64,000 nucleotides of DNA from Thauera phenolivorans (lineage in GTDB: Bacteria; Pseudomonadota; Gammaproteobacteria; Burkholderiales; Rhodocyclaceae): NCBI RefSeq assembly GCF_001696715.1, contig NZ_MBFM01000002.1, forward strand, positions 421,321-485,320, given 5' to 3'. Below the pieces are notes generated by a model. The model was given only the letters and a program-made list of their open reading frames with translations, was not told the DNA's origin and made no database searches. Shown here one piece after another: positions 19,081-27,712 of the stretch. A program made the position numbers and the translations under genes. Numbering within the stretch: position 1 is the first letter of the stretch; every line of letters begins with the position of its first letter.

Positions 19081-20316
19081 TCACCGTGCAGGCAGGACGG
19101 CGTCGCCCTCGCTGCGATTCTCGCTGCCCTCCAGGCCGTCCAGCTCGTCGAGCTGGGCCGACTCTATCCGGTGGAAATGGGCGCTGATCTTGCGGCTCGA
19201 AGTCTGCACGTCGGCGACGTCGCGGCGGGCCTGGTCGATGTGGCGGGCGAGCGCGCCCATGCGGTCGTCGAGGCGGTGGAAGTCCTTCGCCAGCTTGCCG
19301 AGCGCATCCTGGATGACATGGATCTGCTTGCGCGTCTCGACGTCTTTGAGCACCGCGCGCGCGGTGTTGAGCACCGCCATCAGAGTGGTCGGCGACACGA
19401 TCCACACCCGCTTCTGCTGCGCGTAGGCCACCACCTCGGGGTGGTAGGCGTGCACCTCGGCGAACACCGCTTCGGCGGGCAGGAAGAGCACCGCGCCGTC
19501 GGAGGTGACACCGTCGAGGATGTACTTGGAGGCGATCGCATCGACGTGGCGGCGCATGTCGACACGGAAGGCCTGCTGCGCCGCGCGGCGATCGCCTTCG
19601 GCGAGCGCCGGCTCGAACATGCGATGGTAGTTTTCGAGCGGGAACTTCGCGTCGACCGCCACCTTGCCCGTCGGCTCGGGCAGCTCGAGCAGGCAGTCCA
19701 CACGCGTGCCGTTGGGCAGCGTGGCCTGAAAGGCGTAGGCGTCGGGCGGCAGCGCATTGCGCACCAGGGCCTCGAGCTGCACCTCGCCGAAAGCGCCGCG
19801 CGCCTTCTTGTCGCCGAGCAGCTCCTGCAGGCTGACCACATTCACCGTGAGCCCGTCGATCTTGCGCTGCGCCTCGTCGATCGTCGCCAGCCGCGCCATC
19901 ACGCTGGCGAAGGTTTCGTTGGTCTTGCGAAAGCCTTCGTCGAGCCGCTGGTTAACGTGGCCGGCGAGCGTCTCCAGGCGGCCATCCACGCTGCGGGTGA
20001 AGCTGTCGATGCTGCGCGCGAGCTGGGCGGAAGCGGACGACAGACCGCGCTGGAGCAGTTCCCGGTCGGCGCGCGCATGCTCGCCGATGCGGTCGGTCTG
20101 GCGCCCGAGGCCGTCGTGCAGGTCACGCAGCACTTCTCGATGCTGCACGTTGAGTTGCTGCTCGAGCTGCTCGGCCAGCTGCAGCCCGATCTCGTCCTGC
20201 AGCATGCGCGCCGCACGCGCCTGGCGCCAGAGTGCGAAGACCTGCAGCAGGCAGACCAGCAGCAACAGGCCGCCGAGCACCAGCTCGGCCAGCGAGAACC
20301 GCTCGAGCATCGTCAA
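19081..20316 (-). CDS. rmuC: DNA recombination protein RmuC
   Basis: 411 residues. One N-terminal membrane helix (LAELVLGGLLLLVCLLQVFALW) is followed by a coiled coil (~30-150) and the RmuC nuclease-like core with ARGAFGEVQLEALV, VDAKFPLENYHRM, DGAVLFLPAEAVFAE and RVWIVSPTTLMAVL. RmuC limits inversion of short repeats and is thought to act on DNA at replication forks. The TTG at 20314-20316 has a GAGGG ribosome binding site at 7 nt; the ATG at 20310 is an alternative 2 codons in. It is 10 bp after the FtsX-like gene. Confidence 0.92.
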   Translation of the reverse strand: MTMLERFSLAELVLGGLLLLVCLLQVFALWRQARAARMLQDEIGLQLAEQLEQQLNVQHREVLRDLHDGLGRQTDRIGEHARADRELLQRGLSSASAQLARSIDSFTRSVDGRLETLAGHVNQRLDEGFRKTNETFASVMARLATIDEAQRKIDGLTVNVVSLQELLGDKKARGAFGEVQLEALVRNALPPDAYAFQATLPNGTRVDCLLELPEPTGKVAVDAKFPLENYHRMFEPALAEGDRRAAQQAFRVDMRRHVDAIASKYILDGVTSDGAVLFLPAEAVFAEVHAYHPEVVAYAQQKRVWIVSPTTLMAVLNTARAVLKDVETRKQIHVIQDALGKLAKDFHRLDDRMGALARHIDQARRDVADVQTSSRKISAHFHRIESAQLDELDGLEGSENRSEGDAVLPAR

Positions 20317-20326
20317 ACCGACGCCC

Positions 20327-22822
20327 TCACGCGAGCGCCCTCAGGCTCGCCAGCGGCGGCCGCGACAGCAGCGCGCGCGTGCCCAGCCAGCCGCCCGCCA
20401 CCACGCCGGCGGCGCCGAGCACCACGGCCACCAGCAGGGGTAGCACGCTCGGCACGTAGGCCATCCTGAACACCCAGGTCGCCAGCGCCCAGCCGAGCAC
20501 GCTCGCGCCCAGCCCGGCGAGCACGCCGGCCACGCCGCCGAGCACGAGGAACTCGGCGAGCAGCGCCTGGCGCACCTGGCGGTTGCGCGCACCCAGCGTA
20601 CGCAGCATGGCGAGCTCGTACTCGCGCTCGTCGTGGGTCGATTGCAGGGCGGCATACAGCACCACCAGGCCGGCGAGCACCGCGAAGACGAAGACGAACT
20701 GCACCACCACGATCAGGCGGTCGGTGAGCGAACGCACCTGGGCGAGCACCGCCGCGGTATCGATCACCGACAGGTTGGGAAAGGCATTGACCAGCCGGGT
20801 GGTGAAATCGTGCACCGCAGCCGGCAGGTGGAAACTGGTGATCAGGCTCGCCGGATAGGCTTCGAGCACGCCCTCGGAGGCGATGAAGAAGAAATTCACC
20901 CGCATCGAGTCCCATTCGAGCTCGCGCACACTGGTGATCGGCGCCTCGACCATCTGCCCGGCAATCTCGAAGCGCACCACGTCGCCGAGCTTCAGCCCGA
21001 AGGTCTCCGCCAGCCCCTTCTCCACCGAGAACTGTGGCGTGGACGCATCGCCGTGCCAGCGTCCAGCGACCACCTTGTTGCCCTCGGGCAGCACGGCGGC
21101 GTAGGAGAGGTTGAACTCGCGCTCGGCCAGACGCTTGGTGCGGCTGTCCTCGTAGGCGTCCGGGTCGATCCTGCGGCCGTCGATCGCGTCCATGCGGCCG
21201 CGGATCATCGGCTGGATCTTCGGCACCGGCAGGCCCTCGGCGGCGAACTGGGCGACGATTCCCTCGCGCTGGTCGGGCTGGATGTTGATGACGAAGCGGT
21301 TGGGGGCGTCGGGCGGGGCCATCCGGCTCCAGTTGTCGAGCAGGTCGGCACGCACCAGGGTCAGCAGCAGCAGCGCGGTCATGCCCAGACCGAGCGCCGT
21401 AACCTGCATGACGCTGCCGCCCATCCGTCGGCCGAGCGCGGCCACGCCGTAGCGCCAGCCGCCACCGCGCAGGCTGCCCTCGCCCTTGAAGCGTCCGGCC
21501 AGTCGCAGCGCCGCCCACGCGGCGAGCGCGAACAGGCCGAGCGCGCCGGCGAAGCCGAGCGTCACCATCAGCCCGAGCCTCAGATCGGCCGCGATCCAGA
21601 AGATCAGTCCGAGCAGCGCCGCAAGGCCGAGCGCCCAGGCGCCACCCGACAATGGCTCGGCGGCATCGAACTCGCGCCGCAGCACCCGCACCGTGCTGAC
21701 CCTGCCCAGTTGCAGCAGCTGCGGCAGCACGAAGCCCGCCAGCAGCACCATGCCGACCACCACGCCGTGGGCGAGCGGCAGCAGCGAAGGCGCCGGCAGC
21801 TCGGTCGCGAGCAGCTCACGCAGGCCGCCCGCCAGGCCCGCCTGCACCGCCCACCCGAGCGCGCTGCCGAGCAGCGCGGCGAACAGGCCGAAGAGCAGGA
21901 ACTCACCGACCACGATCGCCAGCACCTGTGACTGGCGTGCGCCGAGGCAGCGCATCACCGCGCAGCCGTCGAGGTGGCGCTGCATGAAGCGGCGCGCCGA
22001 CAACCCCACCGCCACCGCGGCGAGGATCACCGCCAGCAGGGCGGCGAGCCGCAGGAAGCGCTGCGCCTGGTCGAGGCTGGCGCGCACCTCGGGACGGGCA
22101 TTGTCGATCGTCTCCACCACCTGGCCGCGCTCGAGGCGAGCACGCGCCCAGCGCTCGAAGTCCGCCACCGCCTCCTGGCTTCCCGTCACGTGCAGCCGCC
22201 AGGTGGCGCGGCTGCCAGGCCCAAGGAGGCCGGTGGCGGAGAGGTCGGCGGCGTTGAACATTGCCCGCGGTAGCAGGCTGAAGAAGTTCGCGCCACGATC
22301 CGACTCGAAGGTCAGCATCGCGCCGACGCGGAACTCCAACTGGCCGAGGCCGAGACGGTCTCCGGTCGCGACGCCGAGCTCGGCGAACAAACGCTCGTCG
22401 AGCCACACTTCGCCGGAGGCAGGCGCGCGCCCGGCGACCTCGTCCGGCTGGTTCGGCCCGGGAGCGATCCGCACCGTGCCGCGCAGGGGATAGTCGTCCG
22501 CCACCACCTTCACCCCGGTGAGCTGGGCCGCCTCGGTGGTGCTCGCCATCGAGGTGAACAGGACCGTGGTCGTCTGCCGCAGGCCACGACGCCCCGCCTC
22601 TTCGCCAAAGGCCGCGGGCCAGGGACGGTCGGCACGCAGCAGGAGATCGCCGCCGAGCAGCTGATTGGCCTCGCGGTCGAGCGCGCGCCCCACCCGGTCG
22701 GCAAGAAAGCCGACGCTCGTCAGGCTCGCGACCGCGATCAGGATCGCCAGCCCGAGCAGGTGGAGCTCACCCGCGCGCAGATCGCGCAGCATCATGCGCG
22801 CGGCGAGACGCAGGCTCTTCAT
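20327..22822 (-). CDS. FtsX-like ABC permease (YbbP family)
   Basis: 831 residues with two FtsX-like permease units. There is an N-terminal helix (LHLLGLAILIAVASLTSVGFL), a large periplasmic MacB-type domain, four-helix clusters (~265-400 and ~410-490), a second periplasmic domain and a C-terminal cluster ending near the C-terminus. The family (YbbP) normally works with a YbbA/LolD-type ATPase in export or lipid-linked processes. No ATPase gene is adjacent here. The start MKSLRLAARMMLRDLRAGE is canonical. It overlaps the preceding M20 peptidase gene by 4 nt (ATGA). Confidence 0.88.
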   Translation of the reverse strand: MKSLRLAARMMLRDLRAGELHLLGLAILIAVASLTSVGFLADRVGRALDREANQLLGGDLLLRADRPWPAAFGEEAGRRGLRQTTTVLFTSMASTTEAAQLTGVKVVADDYPLRGTVRIAPGPNQPDEVAGRAPASGEVWLDERLFAELGVATGDRLGLGQLEFRVGAMLTFESDRGANFFSLLPRAMFNAADLSATGLLGPGSRATWRLHVTGSQEAVADFERWARARLERGQVVETIDNARPEVRASLDQAQRFLRLAALLAVILAAVAVGLSARRFMQRHLDGCAVMRCLGARQSQVLAIVVGEFLLFGLFAALLGSALGWAVQAGLAGGLRELLATELPAPSLLPLAHGVVVGMVLLAGFVLPQLLQLGRVSTVRVLRREFDAAEPLSGGAWALGLAALLGLIFWIAADLRLGLMVTLGFAGALGLFALAAWAALRLAGRFKGEGSLRGGGWRYGVAALGRRMGGSVMQVTALGLGMTALLLLTLVRADLLDNWSRMAPPDAPNRFVINIQPDQREGIVAQFAAEGLPVPKIQPMIRGRMDAIDGRRIDPDAYEDSRTKRLAEREFNLSYAAVLPEGNKVVAGRWHGDASTPQFSVEKGLAETFGLKLGDVVRFEIAGQMVEAPITSVRELEWDSMRVNFFFIASEGVLEAYPASLITSFHLPAAVHDFTTRLVNAFPNLSVIDTAAVLAQVRSLTDRLIVVVQFVFVFAVLAGLVVLYAALQSTHDEREYELAMLRTLGARNRQVRQALLAEFLVLGGVAGVLAGLGASVLGWALATWVFRMAYVPSVLPLLVAVVLGAAGVVAGGWLGTRALLSRPPLASLRALA

Positions 22823-23991
22823 CGCGGCTCCGACAGCAGGCGGCGCGCGAGCTCGACCCAATAGGCGACGCCGACCGGGATCACCTCATCGTTGAAGTCG
22901 TAGTGCGGGTTGTGCAGGGTGCAGCCGCCCTCGCCCGGGCCATTGCCGATCCACACATAGGCACCCGGCTTGTGCTGGAGGAAGAAGGCGAAGTCCTCCG
23001 CCCCCATGCTTGGCCGCAGCTCGGTCTGCACCTGCGCCGCACCGGCCACCGAGCGGGCGACCTCGGCGCACATCGCGGCCTCGGCGACGGTGTTGATCGT
23101 CGGCGGGTAGCTGCGGCGGAATTCGAGCTCGACCTCGACCCCGAAGCTAGTCGCGATCCCCTCGCACACCCGGCGCAGAGCGGCCTCCACGCGGGTCTGC
23201 ACCGACGCCGAGAAGCTGCGCACCGTGCCGCACAGCTCGGCGCGGTCGGGAATGACGTTGTAGGCCTCGCCGGCGTGGAACTGGGTGATCGAGACCACCG
23301 CGGCATCGAGCGGATCGAGTGTGCGACTGACGATGGTCTGCGCCGCCTGCACCAGGGCCGCGGCCGCGGGCACCGGATCGATTCCGAGATGGGGCATCGC
23401 GGCGTGCGCGCCGACGCCGAGCACGCGGATGTCGAAGCGGTCGGTGCCCGCCATCACCGCGCCGGAATGCACGGCGAAACTGCCCACGGGCAGACCCGGC
23501 CAGTTGTGCATGCCGAATACCGCCTCCATCGGGAAGCGCTCGAACAGGCCGTCCTCGATCATCACCCGCGCTCCCGCCTCGCCTTCCTCGGCGGGCTGGA
23601 AGATCAGGTACACCGTGCCGTCGAAGTCGCGCCGCTGCGCCAGTACCTCGGCCGCGCCGAGCAGCATCGTGGTATGACCGTCATGCCCGCAGGCGTGCAT
23701 GCAGCCTGCGACCGTCGAGCGATGTTCGAAGTCGTTGCGCTCGGTGATCGACAGCGCGTCCATGTCCGCGCGCAGACCGATCGCGCGCAGGCTGCGCCCG
23801 CCGCGGATCACGCCGACCACGCCGGTGCCGCCGATACCGCAATGGGTCTCGATGCCGAGCTGCTCGAGGTGGCGCGCAACCAGCTCGGCCGTGCGGTGCT
23901 CGTTGAAGGCGAGCTCGGGATGGGCGTGAATGTCGCGTCTGATGGCGGTCAGCTTGTCGTGGTAGGGGCGGACGATGTCGAGGATGCTCAT
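22819..23991 (-). CDS. M20-family amidohydrolase (hippurate hydrolase-like)
   Basis: 390 residues of the M20D/HipO family, metal-dependent enzymes that release amino acids from N-acyl or indole conjugates. Metal ligands are in GCMHACGHDGHTTML, the general base in FQPAEEGEAGA, and other ligands in GMHNWP and near the C-terminus (NPHYDFND). The ACGHDGH motif with Cys marks the aminoacylase/HipO branch. The ATG at 23991 starts the family-typical SILDIVRPYHDKLTAIRRDIHAHPEL. It is translationally coupled to the FtsX-like gene, although a functional link is not obvious. Confidence 0.9.
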   Translation of the reverse strand: MSILDIVRPYHDKLTAIRRDIHAHPELAFNEHRTAELVARHLEQLGIETHCGIGGTGVVGVIRGGRSLRAIGLRADMDALSITERNDFEHRSTVAGCMHACGHDGHTTMLLGAAEVLAQRRDFDGTVYLIFQPAEEGEAGARVMIEDGLFERFPMEAVFGMHNWPGLPVGSFAVHSGAVMAGTDRFDIRVLGVGAHAAMPHLGIDPVPAAAALVQAAQTIVSRTLDPLDAAVVSITQFHAGEAYNVIPDRAELCGTVRSFSASVQTRVEAALRRVCEGIATSFGVEVELEFRRSYPPTINTVAEAAMCAEVARSVAGAAQVQTELRPSMGAEDFAFFLQHKPGAYVWIGNGPGEGGCTLHNPHYDFNDEVIPVGVAYWVELARRLLSEPR

Positions 23992-24102
23992 GCCTTCACC
24001 AGATGGTTTCGTCGCGCCGGGCGTGCGCGCGGAACCCATGAGTCTATTACAAACAAAGGAAAGCGCCCCGGCAGCCGCGCCCACCGCTGGACGCGCCCCC
24101 CT

Positions 24103-24266
24103 CTAGGCGCCCTGCCCCCAGGGCGATCGCAGCCGTCATCGCCCGCACAGCCGCCGTTCATCGCGCAGAGGGCTGCGCTCCTACGGCGCCGGCGATCGAC
24201 GCCGATCCGTGGCCGCGACGGGCGCCCCGCCCCGGTAGGAGCCCTGCCCCCAGGGCGATCGCAGCC
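24103..24266. repeat. REP-like cluster of three units (class A)
   Basis: The gap between the M20 and deacetylase-like genes holds three related palindromes: CTAGGCGCCCTGCCCCCAGG (24103 onward), an inverted ATCGCGCAGAGGGCTGCGCT (24160 onward) and GGTAGGAGCCCTGCCCCCAG (24234 onward). Units one and three share CCCTGCCCCCAGGGCGATCG followed by CAGCCGT. Orientation is direct-inverse-direct, like a BIME. The rest of the 360-bp gap shows no gene and no clear promoter for the downstream operon. Confidence 0.7.
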
Positions 24267-24351
24267 GTATCGGCCTTACAATGATCACTCTTGCAAGACT
24301 TGCCGCCGCGGCGCGAGTTCCCCCGCGCCGCGCACCGACCGGGCTGCCCGC

Positions 24352-25269
24352 TTGAGACTGTTCTACGCCGACCACTTCGTCCTGCCGCTGCCGGCCGGCC
24401 ACCGCTTCCCGATGGAGAAGTACGCCCGGCTGCGCGAGCGCCTGCTCGCCAGCGGAGCATTCGCGCCGGGCGACTTCGCGGTGCCCGAGGCGGCGAGCGA
24501 GGCCGAGATCCTGCGTGCCCACGACCCTGCCTATGTCGACCGGGTGCTGCGCGGCACGCTCGACGCCGCCGAGCAGCGCCGCATCGGCTTTCCGTGGTCG
24601 CCCGGGATGGCCGAGCGCTCGCGACGATCGGCAGGCGCCACCCTCGCCGCCTGCCGCAGCGCGCTCGCCGGCGGCTGGGCGGCCAATCTCGCCGGCGGCA
24701 CCCACCATGCCCATCGCGACTTCGGCGCCGGCTTCTGCGTGTTCAACGACGCCGCCATCGCCGCGCTGGCGATGCGCGCCGAGGGGCGCGTCTGCCGGGT
24801 CGCGATCGTCGATTGCGATGTGCACCAGGGCGACGGCAGTGCCGCCATCCTCGCCGGCGAGGACGAGGTCTTCACCTGCAGCCTGCACGGCGCCAAGAAT
24901 TTTCCCTTCCGCAAGCAGCGCAGCGACCTCGACGTCGAACTCGCCGACGACACCGGTGACGAGGCCTATCTCGTCGCGCTCGACGGTGCGCTCGCACGCG
25001 TGTTCGATGACTTCCGCCCCGAGCTGGTGATCTACCTCGCCGGCGCCGACCCCTATGCCGACGACCGCCTCGGCCGCCTCGCGCTCAGCATGGAGGGCCT
25101 CGCCGCGCGCGACGCACGCGTGCTCGGTCGCTGCCACGCGGCGGCGGTGCCGGTGGCCATCGCGATGGCCGGCGGCTATGCTCGCACCATCGACGACACG
25201 GTCGCCATCCACGCCAACACCATACTGCGCGCCGCCCGCCTGTTCGCGCCCAAGGAAGCCATCTCATGA
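24352..25269 (+). CDS. Histone-deacetylase-family hydrolase (AcuC/AphA-like)
   Basis: 305 residues of the zinc-dependent arginase/deacetylase fold. Landmarks are GGTHHAHRDFGAGFCVFND (tandem His charge-relay and Gly-rich loop), VDCDVHQGDGSA (Zn-binding Asp and His) and GADPYADDRLGRL (second Zn Asp). Bacterial members remove acetyl groups from proteins such as acetyl-CoA synthetase or from acetylpolyamines. The start is inferred as TTG at 24352 (RLFYADHFVLPLPAGHRFPMEKY), because the family begins at this strand and no ATG is available; the ribosome binding site is weak. Its stop overlaps the next ATG by 4 nt. The substrate is unknown. Confidence 0.85.
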   Translation: MRLFYADHFVLPLPAGHRFPMEKYARLRERLLASGAFAPGDFAVPEAASEAEILRAHDPAYVDRVLRGTLDAAEQRRIGFPWSPGMAERSRRSAGATLAACRSALAGGWAANLAGGTHHAHRDFGAGFCVFNDAAIAALAMRAEGRVCRVAIVDCDVHQGDGSAAILAGEDEVFTCSLHGAKNFPFRKQRSDLDVELADDTGDEAYLVALDGALARVFDDFRPELVIYLAGADPYADDRLGRLALSMEGLAARDARVLGRCHAAAVPVAIAMAGGYARTIDDTVAIHANTILRAARLFAPKEAIS

Positions 25270-26018
25270 GTGAGGAAAGCCGCATCGCCCTGTTGATCGA
25301 TGCCGACAACTGCCCGGCCTCGAAGATCGCCGTCATGCTCGACGAGCTCGCCAAGCACGGTGTCACCAGCATCCGCCGCGCCTACGGCAACTGGAAGAGC
25401 GTCGGTCTGAGAGGCTGGGAGAGCGTGCTGCATGAATACGCCATCCAGCCGATGCAGCAGTTCGCCTACACCAAGGGCAAGAACGCCACCGATGCGGCGA
25501 TGATCATCGACGCAATGGATCTGCTGTACACGCAGCGGCTCGACACCTTCTGCCTCGCCTCCTCGGACTCGGACTTCACCCCGCTGGTGATGCGCATCCG
25601 CGCCAATGGCCTGAAAGTGTTCGGCTTCGGCGAGAAGAAGACGCCGATGCCCTTCGTCAACGCCTGCAGCCGCTTCCTCTACCTGGAAAACCTCGAGACC
25701 GTCGGCGAGGTGGAGGCGGAAGTCGAGGACGGCGTCGAGCCCGGGTCCGCGCCCCGTCCGGCGCGCGAGCTGCGCGGCGACGCCCGGCTCGTATCGCTGC
25801 TGCGCAACGCGGTGGACGCCTGCGACGAGGATGATGGGTGGGCCAGCCTGTCGGCGGTGGGTTCGCATATCTCCAACCAGACCTCCTTCGATCCGCGCAA
25901 CTATGGCTACCGCAAGCTGAGCGAGTTGATCGAGGCGACCGGCCTGTTCGAGACCGAGCGCCGCGGCAACCACCTCTTCCTGCGCGACCGCCGTGCCGCC
26001 CACCGCCGCGGGGGCTGA
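25266..26018 (+). CDS. NYN-domain (LabA/DUF88-like) protein with OST-HTH/LOTUS C-terminus
   Basis: 250 residues. The N-terminal NYN domain, a PIN-fold predicted RNase, has the acidic residues in ALLIDADNCP, KNATDAAMIIDAMD and LASSDSDFTPLV, all positions expected for metal binding. The C-terminal ~75 residues (LVSLLRNAVDACDEDDGWASLSAVGSHI...YGYRKLSELIEATGLFE) match the OST-HTH/LOTUS winged helix, a proposed RNA-binding module. It is coupled to the deacetylase-like gene by an ATGA overlap and overlaps the next gene by 26 nt. A second NYN-domain protein is encoded at 45516-46817. Confidence 0.9.
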   Translation: MSEESRIALLIDADNCPASKIAVMLDELAKHGVTSIRRAYGNWKSVGLRGWESVLHEYAIQPMQQFAYTKGKNATDAAMIIDAMDLLYTQRLDTFCLASSDSDFTPLVMRIRANGLKVFGFGEKKTPMPFVNACSRFLYLENLETVGEVEAEVEDGVEPGSAPRPARELRGDARLVSLLRNAVDACDEDDGWASLSAVGSHISNQTSFDPRNYGYRKLSELIEATGLFETERRGNHLFLRDRRAAHRRGG

Positions 26019-26940
26019 CGACGTACCGGTCGTGCCGGCCGCGCGGGCGTGGCGACTGCTCGGCGTGGATTTCACCTCTGCGCCGCGCCAAGCAAAGCCG
26101 ATCGTGGCCGCTCACGGCCGGCTCGACGGGGCTTGCGTAGTGCTCGAGCGGATCGAGACCCTCACCGACTGGACGGCCTTCGAAGCCCTCCTCACGCGCG
26201 ATGGCCCGTGGCTGGGCGCCTTCGACTTTCCCTTCGGCCTTCCGCGCGAAGCGTCGCACGATCTCGGCTGGCCACAGGCCTGGCCGGCGCTCGTCGCCCA
26301 TTGCGCCGGGCTGGGGCGGCCTGCTTTCCGCGCCGCGCTCGACGTCTACCGCGAGACACGACCGATCGGCAGCCGCTACGCGCATCGCGCCACCGACCAC
26401 GCGGCACGCTCGCACAGCCCGCTCAAGCTGGTGAATCCGCCGGTCGGCCTGATGTTCCTCGAGGGCGCGCCACGCCTGCTCGCGGCCGGCGTCTCGCTGC
26501 CCGCCATGCATGAAGCCGATCCCCACCGCGTCGCGGTCGAGGCCTATCCCGGGCTGCTCGCACGCGCGATCACCGCCCAGCCCTACAAGAGCGACGAACG
26601 GCGCAAGCAGACGCCCGCGCGCGCCCAAGTGCGCAAGTCTCTGGTCGACGCCCTGCGGCGCGGCGAGCACCCGCTCGGCAAGCGGCTGGACGTGGACGGG
26701 CGTGAGGCCGAGGCCCTGGTCGCCGACGCCGGCGGCGACCGCCTCGATGCGGTGCTCGCGCTCATGCAGGCCGCCTGGTGCCTCGAGCGGGGCGCGCCCG
26801 GCTACGGCCTGCCGGCCGACGTCGATCCGCTCGAGGGCTGGATCGCCACCGCGCCGCCCTCAAGCGCCGCAGCCGGCAGTCGCACGCTGCATGCAGCAGA
26901 CGCGGCGTCCGGCGCTGCGACCGGAAATGCGCGCCGGTAG
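25993..26940 (+). CDS. DUF429 protein (predicted RNase H-fold nuclease)
   Basis: 315 residues, GTG start inside the 3' end of the NYN gene. DUF429 (COG2410/COG4328) is annotated as a predicted nuclease with RNase H fold. The N-terminal LGVDFTSAPRQAKPIV provides the first acidic strand, GAFDFPFGLP a second, and DRLDAVLALMQAAWC a C-terminal Asp typical of the fold. EAYPGLLAR is another family signature. The last ~30 residues are low-complexity Ala/Ser, and the TAG stop sits in a REP-like palindrome. No activity is known; the upstream overlap argues for co-production with the NYN protein. Confidence 0.75.
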   Translation: MPPTAAGADDVPVVPAARAWRLLGVDFTSAPRQAKPIVAAHGRLDGACVVLERIETLTDWTAFEALLTRDGPWLGAFDFPFGLPREASHDLGWPQAWPALVAHCAGLGRPAFRAALDVYRETRPIGSRYAHRATDHAARSHSPLKLVNPPVGLMFLEGAPRLLAAGVSLPAMHEADPHRVAVEAYPGLLARAITAQPYKSDERRKQTPARAQVRKSLVDALRRGEHPLGKRLDVDGREAEALVADAGGDRLDAVLALMQAAWCLERGAPGYGLPADVDPLEGWIATAPPSSAAAGSRTLHAADAASGAATGNARR

Positions 26941-26965
26941 AAGCGGCGACCGCCGCGATTGCGGC
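26935..26965 (+). repeat. REP-like unit (class B) at the DUF429 stop codon
   Basis: GGTAGAAGCGGCGACCGCCG followed by CGATTGCGG resembles the GTAGGAGCGGCGACCGCCGC unit at 43300-43324. The stop codon of the DUF429 gene (26938-26940) lies in its head. Confidence 0.55.
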
Positions 26966-27031
26966 CGATGACGCGGCGTTCGCCGCCGCGCTCCGGCGTG
27001 GGACTGCGCTCCCGGCCGAACGATCGGTCCT

Positions 27032-27712
27032 TCAGCGCCCGCCCTGGCGGCGCGCGCGCTCCATGCGGATCAGCTCGGCGATGTCGGTGTTCGCGTTCGA
27101 CAGCGCCCAGCGCTCGGCGTCGAAGCCGGCGTCATTGACCTGCTCGAGGTTCACCGGCAGCGCGAGCAGGCGGCGCACGATCTCGATATGACCGTTGCGC
27201 GCGGCCAGCATCAGCGGGCTCGACTTGTTCGGCGCCAGCGCTTCGGGATCGGCGCCGGCGGCGAGCAGGCGATCGAGGAGTTCCACCCTTCCCTCGAAGG
27301 CGGCGTAATGCAACGGTGCCCATCCCTCGTGGTTGAGGCTCGCCCCCGCGTCGATCAGCAGCCCGGCGACCTCGCGCTCATCCTTCAGTACTGCCAGCAT
27401 CAGTGCCGAGTCACCGGCACGGTTACGGTAGTCGAGCCGCGCGCCGCGTTCGATCAGGGCCCTCACGGTGGCGCCCTTGCCCTCGCGCGCGGCGAGGATG
27501 AGCAGCGAATTGCCGTTCGGATCGACGGTATCGACGTCGAGCCCGCGCTCGACGAGCTTGACGATCTCCTTCGTGTCGCCCATGCGCGCAGCGATCAGGG
27601 CGTCGTCCAAGCTGGCGGCCCGCGCCGGGCCGGCGAACAGCAGCAGGAGGGCGGCGGTGCCGGCGGCGAGCGCACGGAGGGCGGGAGCGAACTTGCTGTC
27701 AGAGATGAGCAT
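27032..27712 (-). CDS. Periplasmic ankyrin-repeat protein
   Basis: 226 residues: signal peptide (hydrophobic ALRALAAGTAALLLLFAG, cleavage near ARA-AS), then about five ankyrin repeats. Examples are GNSLLILAAREGKGATVRAL, GDSALMLAVLKDEREVAGLL, WAPLHYAAFEGRVELLDRLL and SSPLMLAARNGHIEIVRRLL. Exported ankyrin proteins of this size are common in betaproteobacteria, often next to tatD, and are thought to be protein-binding scaffolds. The start at 27712 overlaps the tatD stop by 14 nt, so it is read from the same transcript. Confidence 0.85.
   Translation of the reverse strand: MLISDSKFAPALRALAAGTAALLLLFAGPARAASLDDALIAARMGDTKEIVKLVERGLDVDTVDPNGNSLLILAAREGKGATVRALIERGARLDYRNRAGDSALMLAVLKDEREVAGLLIDAGASLNHEGWAPLHYAAFEGRVELLDRLLAAGADPEALAPNKSSPLMLAARNGHIEIVRRLLALPVNLEQVNDAGFDAERWALSNANTDIAELIRMERARRQGGR

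Noticed and set aside
24000-24351. Small gene in the gap before the deacetylase-like gene
   Set aside because: The stretch is accounted for by three REP-like units; the short frames through it are made of the repeats.
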